DNA of 64,000 bases from Chrysemys picta bellii (GCF_011386835.1 NC_088809.1:24497067-24561066); one strand, 5' to 3'; shown: positions 32,600-43,470, counted from the first letter of the stretch. A program made the numbers and translations. Notes: generated by a model not told the origin, from the letters alone.

Positions 32600-32805
32600 A
32601 GGGTTCTGGCTATGTTTGACAGAAGTTGAGGAAGTTGTGGAATCTCTGTCACTGAAGATTTTTATGAACAGGTTAGACAACACCTTGTCAGGAATGGTCT
32701 AGTTATTATGTAGTCCTGCCCGGAGTGCAAGGGACTGGACTAGATTACTTATTGAGGTCCCTTCCAGTCCTACACTTTTATGATTCTATAATGTAGTTTA
32801 CATAA
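32600..32805 (+). mobile_element. CR1 3' fragment, plus
   Basis: GAAGTTGTGGAATCTCTGTC and the 3' tail GGACTGGACTAGATTACTTA, ending CACTTTTATGATTCTATAAT. Confidence 0.85.
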
Positions 32806-32844
32806 GAGCATGTTGTCACCTGAGAATTCAAGGACCGGGGAAAA

Positions 32845-34975
32845 CATAGAATCATAGAATTATAGGACTGGAGGGGACCTCGAGAGGTTATCTAGCCCAG
32901 TTCCCTGCACTCAAGACAGGACTAAGTATTATCTTGACCATCCCTCACAGGTGTTTGTCCAACTTGCTCTTAAAAATCCCCAATGATGGAGATTCCACAA
33001 CCTCCCTAGGCAATTTATTCCAGTGCTTAACCACTCTGACAGTTAGGAAGTTTTTCCTAATGTCCAACCTAAACCTCCCTTGCTGCAATTTAAGACCATT
33101 GCTTCTTGTCCTGTCTTCAGAGATTAAAGAGAACAATTTTTCTTTCTCCTTCTTGTAAAAATCTTTTATATATTTAGAATCATAGAATCATAGAATATCA
33201 GGGTTGGAAGGGACCTCAGGAGATCATCTAGTCCAACCCCCTGCTCAAAGCAGGACCAATCCCCAACTAAATCATCCCAGCCAGGGCTTTGTCAAGCCTG
33301 ACCTTAAAAACCTCTAAGGAAGGAGATTCCACCACCTCCCTATTCCAGTGCTTCACCACCCTCCTAGTGAAAAAGTTTTTCCTAATATCCAATCTAAACC
33401 TCCCGCAGTGCAACTTGAGACCATTACTCCTTGTTCTGTCATCTGGTACCACTGAGAACAGTCTAGATCCATCCTCTTTGGAACCCCCTTTCAGGTAGTT
33501 GAAAGCAGCTATCAAATCCCCCCTCATTCTTCTCTTCTGCAGACTAAACAATCCCAGTTCCCTCAGCCTCTCCTCATAAGTCATGTGCTCCAGCCCCCTA
33601 ATAATTTTTGTTGCCCTCCGCTGGACTCTTTCCAATTTTTCCACATCCTTCTTGTAGTGTGGGGCCCAAAACTGGACACAGTACACCAGATGAGGCCTCA
33701 CCAATTCAGAATAGAGGGGAATGATCACGTCCCTCAATCTGCTGGCAATGCCCCTACTTATACAGCCCAAAATGCCGTTGCCAAGAAGATAACTTTTAAG
33801 ATAACTTGAAAACTGTTATCATGTCCCCTCTCAGTCTTCTCGTCTCCAGACTAAACAAACCCATTTTTTCAATCTTCTCTAATAGGTCATGTTTTCTAGA
33901 CCTTTAATCATTTTTGTTGCTCTCCTCTTGATTTTCTCTAATTTCTCCACATCTTTCCTGAAATGTGGTGCCCAGAACTGGACACAATACTCTAGTTGAG
34001 ACCTAATCAGTATGGAGCAGAGTGGTAGAATTACAACTTGCTTACAACACTCCTGCTAATACATCCCAGAATTATGTTTGCTTTTTTGGCAACATATTGT
34101 TGACTCATATTTAGCTTGTGATCCAATATGACCCCAGATCCCTTTCCACAGTACTCCTTCCTATGCGGTCATTTCCCATTGTGTATGTGTGCAACTGATT
34201 GTTCCTTTCTAAGTGGAGTACTTTGCATTTGTCCTTATTGAATTTTATCCTATTTACTTCAGACCATTTCTCCAGTTTGTCCAGATCATTTTGAATTTTA
34301 ATCCTATCCTCCAAAGCACTTGCAACCCCTCCCAGCTTGGTATCGTCCGCAAACTTTATAAGTGTACCCTCTATGCCATTATATAAATCATTGATGATAC
34401 TATCAAACAGAACTGGATCCAGAACTGATCCCTGTGGCACCCCATTCAATATGACCTTCTAGTTTGACTGTGAACCACTGATAACTACTCTCTGGGAACG
34501 GTTTTCCAACCAGTTCTGCACCCACCTTATAATAGCTCCATCTAGGTTGTATTTTCCTAGTTTGTTTATGAAAAAGGCATGCAAGACAGTAACAAAAGCC
34601 TTAAGGTCTACCGCTTTCCCCCCATCCACAAGGCTTGTTACCATGTCAAAGAAAGCTATCAGGTTGGTGTGACATGATTTGTTATTGACAAATCCAGGCT
34701 GACTGTTACTTATCACCTTATTATCTTCTAGATGTTTGCAAATTGATTGCTTAGCTGACTGGTTTGTAATTTCCGGGTTTGTCCTTATTCTCCTTTTTAT
34801 AGATAGGCACTATACGTGCTCTTTTCCAGTCCTCTGGAATCTCTCCCGTCTTCCATGACTTTTCAAAGATAATTGCTAATGGCTCAGATATCTCCTCAGT
34901 CAGCTCCTTGAGTACTCTAGGATGTATTTCATCAGGCCCTGGTGAGCTGAAGACATTAACGTGTCTAAATGTTGA
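32845..34975 (-). pseudogene. Long CR1 ORF2 remnant, minus, with nested CR1
   Basis: 3' end at left (CATAGAATCATAGAATTATA). Minus frames give in order: SPGPDEIHPRVLKELTEEIS and DWKRARIVPIYKKENKD (34751-35029), GNYKPVS; SQPGFVNNKSCHTNLIAF (34680-34716); the palm NGVPQGSVLDPVLF and LIKFADDTKLGG (34300-34449) with the FADD motif intact; [20 protein letters not shown] text; then the C-terminal part interrupted by a younger CR1 at 33176-33786. Frameshifts at about 34455, 34730 and elsewhere. It sits in the gag region of gypsy element B. Confidence 0.92.
33176..33786 (-). mobile_element. Younger CR1 nested in older CR1
   Basis: Tail AGAATCATAGAATCATAGAA at left, then the CR1 3' region and a 167-codon minus frame (33267-33770) with [20 protein letters not shown] and [20 protein letters not shown]. 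The old CR1 resumes at 33787. 5'-truncated as usual for CR1. Confidence 0.93.
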
Positions 34976-35600
34976 ATGTTTTATAAGAGCTCTGCATGCA
35001 CTGGCTGAAAACTGATTTTGGAACTGCAAAACATAAAAATATCAGAGACAGGCTGGTTATTGAGTAAACATAAAAATCTTTCACAGCAACTACAATGAAA
35101 AACAGACTTAACCTTACACACAGCTATTTAAATAGCAAAGCAGGCTGAGCTGGTGAGACAACAAAACCAAGAGCAACTTGCCAAACTTGAAAAGCAAGAA
35201 ACCAGCTTATGAGTGCTATAAGTCAGTACCACAAGATCCCTGAGTCAAGGAGAGAGAACTTCCAGGCAAAGAGGGACAAATTCCAGCAAATTCCACCCCA
35301 GCCTTACGGCCTAACTGCACAAGATGTGGAAAAATTCATATCCCAAGTGATGATGAATATCCAGCCAAAGGCACAAGGTGTAATAAATGTATGAAAAATA
35401 TGGATATTTTGCAATTATTTGACACACCAAAGCAGTCAGTGAGTTGAGTCCTATTACAGACAATCAAGAGTCATTGTTTCTGGGATCTATCACGGATGAG
35501 GACACAGAGCCTGGCTGGAGAGTGAAACTGAATACTCCTGGGAAGATTTTAAAATGGACTAAGGAACAGAGTCACAGTCATCTCAGAAGGGACTTTACAC
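34976..35600 (+). pseudogene. Gypsy element B Gag C-terminus and protease start
   Basis: Resumes gypsy Gag after the CR1: IRDRLVIE-like text near 35050, then near 35310-35390 a zinc-knuckle region (CTRCGKIHIPSDDEYPAKG followed by RCNKCMK), with frameshifts. After it ITDNQESLFLGSI and EPGWRVKLNTPGK (35455-35550) match the linker and the start of the protease domain of this lineage. The protease active site itself is not visible before the next interruption. It belongs with 32305-32590 and 36745-37370. Confidence 0.8.
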
Positions 35601-35860
35601 TCTGAATGCACAGCTTTTGTCTTTGTAAGTTGTTTCTGTGGTGAACTGGCCCATACCAGAGGCAGTCAGAGCTGTGTCAGGTGACTTCAGCTCTGGGAGG
35701 GGTTGACGGTGATTGTATGTAATCAAAGACCAACAACTTTCTCAGCCGCAGAATGGCAGCCATGACGGGCCCAGTGACCGAGAATTTGATGCGATTGGAC
35801 TTTTGAAAAGAGATCCAGTATCAATAAACTTAAAAGACAATGGTTACCATACAGTGTTCA
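35601..35860 (+). mobile_element. Gypsy element B, low-quality Pol segment
   Basis: LLKRDPVSINLKDNGYHTVF near 35800-35850 could be the region before the reverse transcriptase fingers. Otherwise unreadable. Confidence 0.4.
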
Positions 35861-36738
35861 ACAAAGGTGGCAGGTTTGTATAATTGTTGGTGTTGCCCAG
35901 AACGGGTCCAAGTCCTGCCCCCCCCGCCTCCCACCTGCCTTGTAAGCCAATATGTATTTTTAAAAATAATGTAAAAATGGACTGGAAACAGTAAGCATTT
36001 AACAGTTTCCCTATATTGCACAATGTGTGTGTGTGTGGGGGGGGGGTTGAGGGCTCTTGCTGAGGGTGAGGGGGCTGGGGTGGGGCTGGGGATGAGGGGT
36101 TCACAGTGCAGGAGGGGGCTCAGGGCTGGGGCAGAGGTTGGGGTGCGGGGGGTTGACGGCTCTGGCTGGGGGTGTGGGCTCTAGGGTGGGGCAGGGCTGG
36201 GGATGAAGAGTTTGGGGTGCAGGCAGGCTGCCCCAGGGCTGGGGCTAGAGAGGAGGACTCCACAGTCCCCCGAGCCCTCTCCCCATCATCAGCAGCAAGC
36301 TCCGGGAGAGGGGCTCCCTCCCCCCCCCGGCACCGTCATTGCACATGCTCCTAGGGGCTGGGAACCCTCTCAGGTCCAGGAAGACCCCACTCCTCCCCTG
36401 TGGTGGGTGCCAGGGGGCGGGCTGCCATCACGTGTGCCTCCTCCCTCCACAGGCAGCGCCAGCGCTGCTGCCTCAGCCTGCCACTGGCGCCGCTCCCTTT
36501 TGTAGCCGGCAGCAGCCGATGAGGGAGCGCAGCGTGGAGTGACAGGGCAGCCGCCCACTGGCCAGGGCGCAGGCAGGGATGCTCCAGGGGAGGCACATGG
36601 GGCAGCAGGTGGGGCCGGGGGAGAGACCTGCCCCCGAACCTTGGTGAAGCCAGGTCCCCAGGGCCTGAATTTGCTGGAGCACAGGCACCAAGGGCCCAGA
36701 TAACTCGCCGCCCCGGTGTTCAAACAACCCTACTAGAC
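35861..36738. mobile_element. GC-rich MITE inside gypsy element B
   Basis: Replaces the expected reverse transcriptase and RNase H region. Has a GT-repeat near 36025-36045, GGGGCTGGGGATGAGG-like short tandem text, and C-rich flanks. Ends not resolved (GTGTTCAA occurs near both sides). Frames such as 36203-36505 are compositional. Confidence 0.45.
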
Positions 36739-37374
36739 AGACCATGGATAAGACGAGCTGCAGATTTATGCGAATTCAGAGGACATCGTTACATGGTCAT
36801 TGGAGATTATTTTTCCAGGTATATAGAAATAAGATACTTGAAAGACATAATATGTTGCAGTGTCATTGAGACACTGAAGTGCACTTTTGCTCACTTAGGT
36901 ATTCCAGAATAACTAGTGACAGACAATGGACCACAATTCACTGCAGCAGAATTTAAATAATTCCTGATGAAATATAACTTTGATCATATTACTAGTAGCC
37001 CACATTACCCACAAGCGAATGGAGAGACTGAGAGAGCTGTACTGACGGCAAAGAAAATCCTACAGCAGGACGATCCATTCCTTGCTCTTTTGAGTTACAG
37101 AGCCACACCAAAAGTGACTGTTGCAAATAGTCCAGCACAATGCAGAACTACTGTTCTATCTTTGGGAAAGTATCTGTCTTCAAAATGGCTAGACATGAAG
37201 AGAATAACCAAATCAGATCAAGCAAAAAGAGCTTGTGAACAGTTTACAATGCACAGCTTTACAGCTTTTTACAGATCCAGACTAACATGGCTTTACAATA
37301 GATGACACTCAGAGAATTGCCGAGTCTAAAACCTGGTGATAGTGTTTGTGTCAAATTAGATGATTTGTTGGGGA
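36739..37374 (+). pseudogene. Gypsy element B integrase
   Basis: Plus-strand integrase core. In order: FRGHRYMVIGDYFSRYIEI carries the first catalytic Asp (GDYFS); VTDNGPQFTAAEFK the second (TDNGPQF); SPHYPQANGETERAV the Glu (NGETER). The D,D-35-E spacing is consistent with retroelement integrases. Stops TAA at about 36911 and 36958 break the frame, and a 41-bp insertion lies at 37251-37291. After it NRxHSxELPSLKPGDSVCVK matches the post-core tail. No zinc-binding N-terminal domain remains, because the MITE has taken that place. Confidence 0.93.
37251..37291. mobile_element. 41-bp retroposed snippet of the SINE-like family (copy 3)
   Basis: Contains CTTTTTACAGATCCAGACTA as in the end of 40887-41099. 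Flanked by TTTACAAT on both sides (37243-37250, 37292-37299); removing it restores the integrase text at FYNR. Confidence 0.85.
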
Positions 37375-38748
37375 AGAGTCAACACGGTTTTTGTAAAGGG
37401 AAATCATGACTCACTAATCTACTAGAATTCTTTGAGGGGGTCAACAAGAATGTGGACAAGGGTGATACAGTGGATAGAGTGTATTTAGATTTTCAGAAAG
37501 CCTTTCACAAGGTCCCTCACCAAAGGCTCCTAAGGAAAGTAAGCTGTCATGGGATAAGAGGGAAGGTCCTCTCATGGATCAGTAATTGGTTAAAAAATAG
37601 GAAACAAAGGGTAGGAATAAATGGTCAGTTTTCAGAATGGAGAGATGTAAATAGTGGTGTCCCCCAGGGGTCTATACTGGGCCCAGTATTTTCAACATAT
37701 TCATAAATAAACTGGAAAAAGGAGTAAACAGTGAGATGGCAAAATTTGCAGATGATACAAAACTACTCAAGATAGTTAAGTCCCAAGCAGACTGCGAAGA
37801 GCTACAAAGGGATCTCTCAAAACTGGGTGACTGGGCAACAAAATGGCAGATGAAATTCAATGTTGATAAATGCAAAGTAATGCACATTGGAAAACATAAT
37901 CCCAACTCTACATATAAAATGATGGGGTCTACCTTAGCTGTTACCACCCAAGAAAGAGATCTTGGAGTCATTGTGGATCATTCTCTGAAAACATCCACTC
38001 AATGTGCAGCGGCAGTCAACAAAGCGAACAGAATGTTGGGAATCCTTAAGAAAAAGGGATTAATAATAAGACAGAAAATATATTGCCTCTATATAAATCC
38101 ATGGTACACCCACATCTTGAATACTATGTGCAGATGTGGTCACCCCATCTCAAAAATATATTGGAATTGGAAAGGTTCAGAAAAGGGCAACAAAAATGAT
38201 TAGGGGTATGGAGTGTTTGCCATATGTGGAGAGATTAATAAAGCTGGGACTTTTCAGCTTGGAAAAGAGGCGACCAAGGGGGGGATATGTTAGAGGCCTA
38301 TAAAATCATGGCTGGTGTGGAGAAAGTAAATAAGGAAGTGTTATTCACTCCTTCTCATAACACAAGAACTAGGGGTCACCAAAAGGTAGCAGGTTCAAAA
38401 CAAACAAAAGGAAGTATTTCTTCACACAATGCACAGTCAACCTGTGAAACTCTTTGCCAGAGGATGTTGTGAAAGCCAAGACTATAACAGCGTTCAAAAA
38501 AGAACTAGATAAGTTCATGGAGGATAGGTCCATTGGTGGCTATTAGCCAGGATGGGCAGGGATGGTGTCCCTAGGCCTCTGTTTGCCAGAAGCTGGGAAT
38601 GAGCGACATGGGATGGATCACTTGATGATTACTGTTTTGTTAATTTCCTCTGAAGCATCTGGCATTGGCCACTGTCGGAAGACAGGATACTGGGCTAGAT
38701 GGACCTTTGGTCTGACCCAGTATGACCGTTGTTATGTTCTTATGATGG
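37375..38748 (+). pseudogene. CR1 ORF2 remnant with FADD motif, plus
   Basis: CR1 of a different subfamily inserted in the gypsy Pol tail. Visible: QHGFCKGKS near 37385; VDRVYLDFQKAFHKVPHQ (37480-37530), with the first catalytic Asp region; GVPQGSILGPVFS (37650-37690); EMAKFADDTKLLK (37730-37770) with both catalytic Asp; KFNVDKCKVMHIGKHNPNST; then NRMLGILKKKGLI and a frameshifted C-terminus. 3' end at about 38748 (TGACCGTTGTTATGTTCTTA). Stops and frameshifts make it non-functional, although the palm core survives. Confidence 0.93.
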
Positions 38749-39122
38749 AGAAAAAATATGGACAACTCCACCCGTTATGAAGAAAAAAAATTGAGCACCC
38801 AGATCCTATGTGATCAAGAACAACAGTGAAGAGTTTATCAGAAACCACTGACATTTACAGTTTGTTCCTCAAAAAGAACAATCAGCAGAGCAAACTCTAC
38901 AGAAGGCAGATGCAGAACAAGATGACTCAAGGATTCCTAAACGACCACAGCCAGTCATTGCAACCAATGGCCAGCCAGATGACTAAGTTGTTATGTATTC
39001 GTGTTGTGCAGTTAAAAAAACAGTACAGTTCAGAGACACTTAACAGACTGATCTGTACTGAACTTCAAAGACAGCATTTTATTGTAAATGGTGGAGACAT
39101 AGAATTGAAGGGGGAGATGGAA
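38749..39122 (+). pseudogene. Gypsy element B Pol C-terminus and purine tract
   Basis: Follows the CR1 and resumes the gypsy tail: SGEFIRNHRHLQFVPQKEQ-like text near 38820-38885 and RIPKRPQPVIATNGQPDD near 38930-38985, ending in a stop. GAAGGGGGAGATGGA at 39107-39121 is the polypurine tract directly before the 3' LTR. Confidence 0.82.
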
Positions 39123-39337
39123 TGGATTGCTAAACTGTATTATACTGGTCAGCCACTAGCTGGTGCTGTGTGTAACATACCTTATTTAAGCTAACCTCAG
39201 CCATACCTGGCTAAGCATTACGGGCTCTCCTGGTGTATCTCTGGGAAGGAAGCTCTGTAGCCAGGCCATATCTGGTACGGGAGCCTGATCTGCTAGTAGC
39301 AGCCTTGCAATCTACTATGTACAAGGTCTACATGACA
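39123..39337 (+). mobile_element. Ty3/gypsy element B, 3' LTR
   Basis: TGTATTATACTGGTC near its start, TTATTTAAGCTAACC as promoter-like text, and GGTCTACATGACA at its end. Alignable with 32084-32301, which fixes the element as a two-LTR copy. Confidence 0.88.
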
Positions 39338-40093
39338 AAACTGGTGTAGCCCACACACCTCCTGGGTGTGGTGTTCTGTCCCATCTAGTGGCACCGAGAC
39401 CACGTAGAGAGAGATAAAATGGGTCTGCTCTACAGCCTTCGCTGACAGGCAGGTGGCTTTTAGCTCATGTGGTAGAGGCTCATGCACTAAGCTCCAGAGG
39501 TCCCAGGTTCGAGCACGCCCGGCGACGACTGGGGTCTGTCGGCGTTACGTGCATCTGGGCTCTGCTCCTCCCTGGTGTACTCTCTGTCTGTGAATGTCCA
39601 CATGTATGGGTTTCCGTGCACCCAGTTCCCCGGGAATCGTGCGGCAGCAGCCAGCTGTCAGCTTCGCTGTTTGTGGCAATCTGTCCTCAGGGAGCAGTTG
39701 CCCCTGCCAGGGTGAGGCACCAGCACCCAAAGCATGTGGCAAATGGCTTAATTGAAGAACTGAATTAAGAAAACCAGCAAAACCAATTCTGTTATGTGCA
39801 TCCATAAAGGTCCCTTAGCAGGGTGTAAAGCACAGGCCTCCAGAGAGTCAGGACAGGCCCCTGTCACTACAGCTACAGTAGCAATTGTCCCACTGCCTGT
39901 GACCAGTCACTAGAGGAAGATGTGACACACCTTCTGCTAGTGAGTTACACAACTGCCTGCTGGGAATGGGGCTTGCTGGGATGTGTCCCTGGCTCTGAGA
40001 GGGGGTCAGAGCGGGCTTTACAGACAGGCTAGTCAAACACAGGAACCTTTCAGGCTCACTCTGAAAGGCAGTGCAGCTGAGACTTGAGGCTGC
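39338..40093. other. Interval with one tRNA-like SINE piece
   Basis: Apart from 39455-39545 nothing was recognised. Confidence 0.35.
39455..39545 (+). mobile_element. tRNA-derived SINE-like fragment
   Basis: TTTTAGCTCATGTGGTAGAG resembles a pol III box A and CCCAGGTTCGAGCACGCC a box B, 40-50 bases apart. The stems do not close into a full cloverleaf by eye, so a SINE head is preferred over a tRNA gene. Confidence 0.55.
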
Positions 40094-40886
40094 CATAGTA
40101 GTAGGGCCCTACCAAGTTCACGGTCATGAAAAACGTGGCACAGACTGGGAAATCTGGTCTCCCTGGGGAAATCTGGTCTTTTGTGTACTTTTACCCTATA
40201 CTACACAGATTTCACGGGCGAGACCAGTGTTTCTCAAACTGGGGGTCCTGACCCAAAAGAGGGTCATGGGGGGTATTGCAAGGTTATTGTAGTGGGATTG
40301 AAGTATTGCCACCCTTACTTCAGGGCTTTCTTCAGAGCTAGGAGACTGGAGAATGGCTGCCGCCGACCAGGTGCCCAGCTCTGAAGGCAGCACCCCACCA
40401 GCAGCATCACAGAAGCAAGATGTGATAAATGACGGGGATAGGGAGAGGGAAATGTGTCCTTTTAAAATCCTGAGATCTGTGCTTCTGGTTCAAAATGATC
40501 CCACTGTTGCCACCATGTCAAGGCTGATTCCTCACTCTGGCACTTTGAGTGCAGAAGGTGGGGGCCTGCAAGGATTCTAAAAATTGATACTGGCCACTGC
40601 AAGCTGGTTCCCTCAGGCCCTTTCACGCCCCCTCCGGGGAAGAGCTGAGAAAGAAACAAAACGGAAATCAGCTGTTGCCACCAGCTAATTAAACAACATA
40701 TGAACAAACCTCTTAAGACACAAAAATCCAATCCTGTTCTTTAAAAAGATAAAATTTATTAATAATAAAAAAGAAAGAAAATGCATCTGGGAACTCAGGC
40801 TATTGCTAGATTTTAAAAGAGCAACTACAAGCTCTTCATTGGAGGGTGCGGGGTGAAAGGGCTTGAGGGTACCCCTCAGGAAGGAA

Positions 40887-41099
40887 CAGAGGGTCCTGTG
40901 GCACCTTTAAGACTAACAGAAGTATTGGGAGCATAAGCTTTCGTGGGTAAGAACCTCTCTTCTTCAGATGCAAGAAGTGAGGTTCTTACCCACGAAAGCT
41001 TATGCTCCCAATACTTCTGTTAGTCTTAAAGGTGCCACAGGACACTGTGTTGCTTTTTACAGATTCAGACTAACACGGCTACCCCTCTGATACTTGACA
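40887..41099. mobile_element. SINE-like retroposon with 65-bp perfect arms (copy 4)
   Basis: Flanked by a perfect 14-bp duplication CCCTCAGGAAGGAA (40873-40886, 41100-41113). Arms 40893-40957 and 40979-41043 are exact inverses around a 21-bp loop. The tail GCTTTTTACAGATTCAGACT continues to CCTCTGATACTTGACA. Confidence 0.95.
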
Positions 41100-41198
41100 C
41101 CCTCAGGAAGGAATTCCCAATTTCGCTTCCTGGACTTTCAAAGGGGTTCTATACTTGGGTGGTGGCAGCATCTACCCATCCAAGGTCAGAGAAAAGCT

Positions 41199-41416
41199 TT
41201 CAGAGTAACAGCCGTGTTAGTCTGTATCCGCAAAAAGAAGAACAGGAGTACTTGTGGCACCTTAGAGACTAACAAATTTATTAGAGCATAAGCTTTCGTG
41301 GACTACAGCCCACTTCTTCGGATGCATCCGAAGAAGTGGGCTGTAGTCCACGAAAGCTTATGCTCTAATAAATTTGTTAGTCTCTAAGGTGCCACAAGTA
41401 CTCCTGTTCTTTTTTT
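41199..41416. mobile_element. SINE-like retroposon with perfect 172-bp palindrome (copy 5)
   Basis: Flanked by a perfect 11-bp duplication AGAGAAAAGCT (41188-41198, 41417-41427). After TTCAGAGTAACAGCCGTGTT the body 41239-41410 is an exact inverted repeat with no spacer, centred on GATGCATC. It ends with T7. Confidence 0.97.
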
Positions 41417-42133
41417 AGAGAAAAGCTGTAACCTTGGGAGGTTAATACAAGCCTGAAGTGGCCAGTATTAATTTTTAAAATCCTTGCAGGCCCCCACCTT
41501 CTGCCCTCAAAGTGCCAGAGTGGGGAATCAGCCTTGACACAAGGATAGCAATACCATACTATGCCACCCTTACTTCTGCGCTGCTGCCTTCAGAGTTGGG
41601 TCGGGACTCCTACAGTTGCAACACTGTGAAATTTCAGATGTAAATATCTGAAATAATAAAATTTACGATTTTTAAAATCCTATGACTGTGAAATTGACCA
41701 AAATGGACCATGAATTTGGTAGGGCCCCACATAATAGGGACCTAAGGCTTGTTCCACATAAGGATTTAGGCTTTGTCTACACTACACAGTTTTGTCAACA
41801 AACGTCAGGTTTCATTGACAAAATAATGGAGTTGTACACACTGCAAAGCTCCTTTTGCTGACAAAACTCTCCTGTGTTGCCAACAAAATAAAACCATCTC
41901 GATTGGAGGTGTAGAGCTTTTTGCAGCAAAGTTATATCGCCAAAGTGTCAGTGTAGACATTGCACTTGGTTATGTCGGTGTATATGGACTCTAGGAGGTG
42001 TCCCACAATGCTCGTCCTGACGGCGCTGGTCATCAGTTTGAACTCTGCTGCCCTGCACCCAGCTACACAGCATCTGCCGCTCCCCTTTTAAAGGCCCAGG
42101 AATTTTTGAAATTCCACTTCCAGTTTGCTCGGC

Positions 42134-42690
42134 ATGGAGATCTCACATCGCAACTTCCCAGCTGATCCTGGTGGCTCCACGCAGCCAACGTTCTCCCGCT
42201 TGGAGCACACCTGAGTTGCTGGATCTGCTGGCGCTGTGCGGGGAGGAGGCTGTGCAGTCCCAGCTCTGCTCCAGCTGTGGGAACTTCGATACCTACACGG
42301 TCAGATTTCTCGTTGCATGTTGGAGAAGGGCTATGAACGGCACCTGGCTATGAACAGGACATGTATCAGTGCCATGAGAAGATAAAGAAGCTGAGCAGGT
42401 GTACCAGAAAGCAAGGGAGTCACACCATCGCCTGGGTGCTTTACCGGAGACCTGCTGCTTCTATAAGGAGCTGGACACCATCCTTGGAGGCGACCCCATC
42501 TCCACTGCCCAGAGCCCTGTGGATACTTCAGTGGGGCTGGAGAAAGCGGACAGCAGATTCAACCCCAAGGACAACGTCATGGACGAGGAGGTTAAGTTGG
42601 AGGATGATGTGGAGCCCATGGCAAGGTTGTCTGGTGATGCGGTGAGTCAGGACCTCTTTTCCACTCCTGAGGGGTCTAGCCAGTCATAGA
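42134..42690 (+). pseudogene. Harbinger 1 Myb/SANT-like protein, broken
   Basis: Homologue of the second protein of Harbinger elements, a trihelix Myb/SANT-like DNA-binding factor that binds the element ends and helps the transposase enter the nucleus. RSPAWSTPELLDLLALCGEE (near 42186-42245) is the first helix with its Trp; SRCMLEKGYERHLAMNRT follows in another frame (near 42310-42355), so there is at least one frameshift; then EQVYQKARESHHR and LPETCCFYKELDTILGG (42390-42490) and an acidic tail (KLEDDVEPMARLSGDA). Its closest relative here is 47668-48243. The frame runs into a CR1 at 42688. First exon only; the counterpart of exon 2 was not found. Confidence 0.88.
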
Positions 42691-43470
42691 ATCATAGAAT
42701 CACAGAAGATTAGGGTTGGAAGAGGCCTCAGGAGGTCATCTAGTCCAACCCCCTGCTCAAAGCAGGATCAACTAAATCATCCCAGCCAGGGCTTTGTTAA
42801 GACAGGTCTTAAAAACCTCAAAGGATGGAGATTCCACCACCTCCCTAGGTAACCCATTCCAGTGCTTCACCCGCCTAGTGAAATAGTTTTTCCTAATATC
42901 CAACCTAGACCTCCCCTACTACAACTTGAGACCATTGCTCCTTGTTTTGTTATCTGCCACCACAGAGAACAGCCGAGCTCCATCCTCTTTGGAACCTTTC
43001 AGGTAGTTGAAGGCTGCTATCAAATCCCCCCTCACACTTCTCTTCTGCAGACTAAATAAGCCCAGTTCCCTCAGCCTCTCCTCATAAATCATGTGCTCCA
43101 GCCCCCTTATCATTTTCGTTGCGCTCTGCTGGACTCTCTCCAATTTGTCCACATCCTTTCTGTAGTGGGGGCCCCAAAACTGGACACAATACTCCAGATG
43201 TGGCCTCACCAATGCCAAATAGAGGGGAATAATCACTTCCCTTGATCTGCTGGCAATGCTCCTACTATTGCAGCCCAATATGCCGTTAGGCTTCTTGGCA
43301 ACAAGGGCACACTGTTGACTCATATCCAGCTTCTTGTCCACTGTAATCCCCAGGTCCTTTTCTGCAGAACTGCTACCTAACCATTCGGTCCCTAGTCTGT
43401 AGCAGTACATGGGATTCTTCCATCCTAAGTGCAGGACTTTGCACTTGTCCTTGTTGAACCTCATCAGATT
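42688..43470 (-). mobile_element. CR1 inserted in Harbinger 1, minus
   Basis: Tail TAGAATCATAGAATCACAGA at left. A 195-codon minus frame (42919-43506) has [36 protein letters not shown] and [20 protein letters not shown]. 5'-truncated after the palm. Confidence 0.93.

Larger units (their letters stand above)
40421..41539. mobile_element. LTR-like insertion with internal inverted repeats
   Basis: TGTGATAAATGAC to CAGCCTTGACA, flanked by CAAGA and CAAGG. The block 40517-40600 is repeated inverted at 41459-41539 (about 82 bp). Removing it rejoins host text AAGCAAG with GATAGCAATACC. Two SINE-like elements inserted into it. Confidence 0.65.
40102..41729. mobile_element. hAT-type element carrying nested LTR and SINE-like copies
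   Basis: TAGGGCCCTACCAAGTTCAC at left; GAATTTGGTAGGGCCCCA at right, inverted. Flanking octamers CATAGTAG and CATAATAG (40094-40101, 41730-41737). GTGAAATTGACCAAAATGGA near the right end. No transposase. Confidence 0.9.

Noticed and set aside
39455..39545. tRNA gene
   Set aside because: Box A and box B are present but the acceptor and anticodon stems do not close by eye; a SINE head is more likely.
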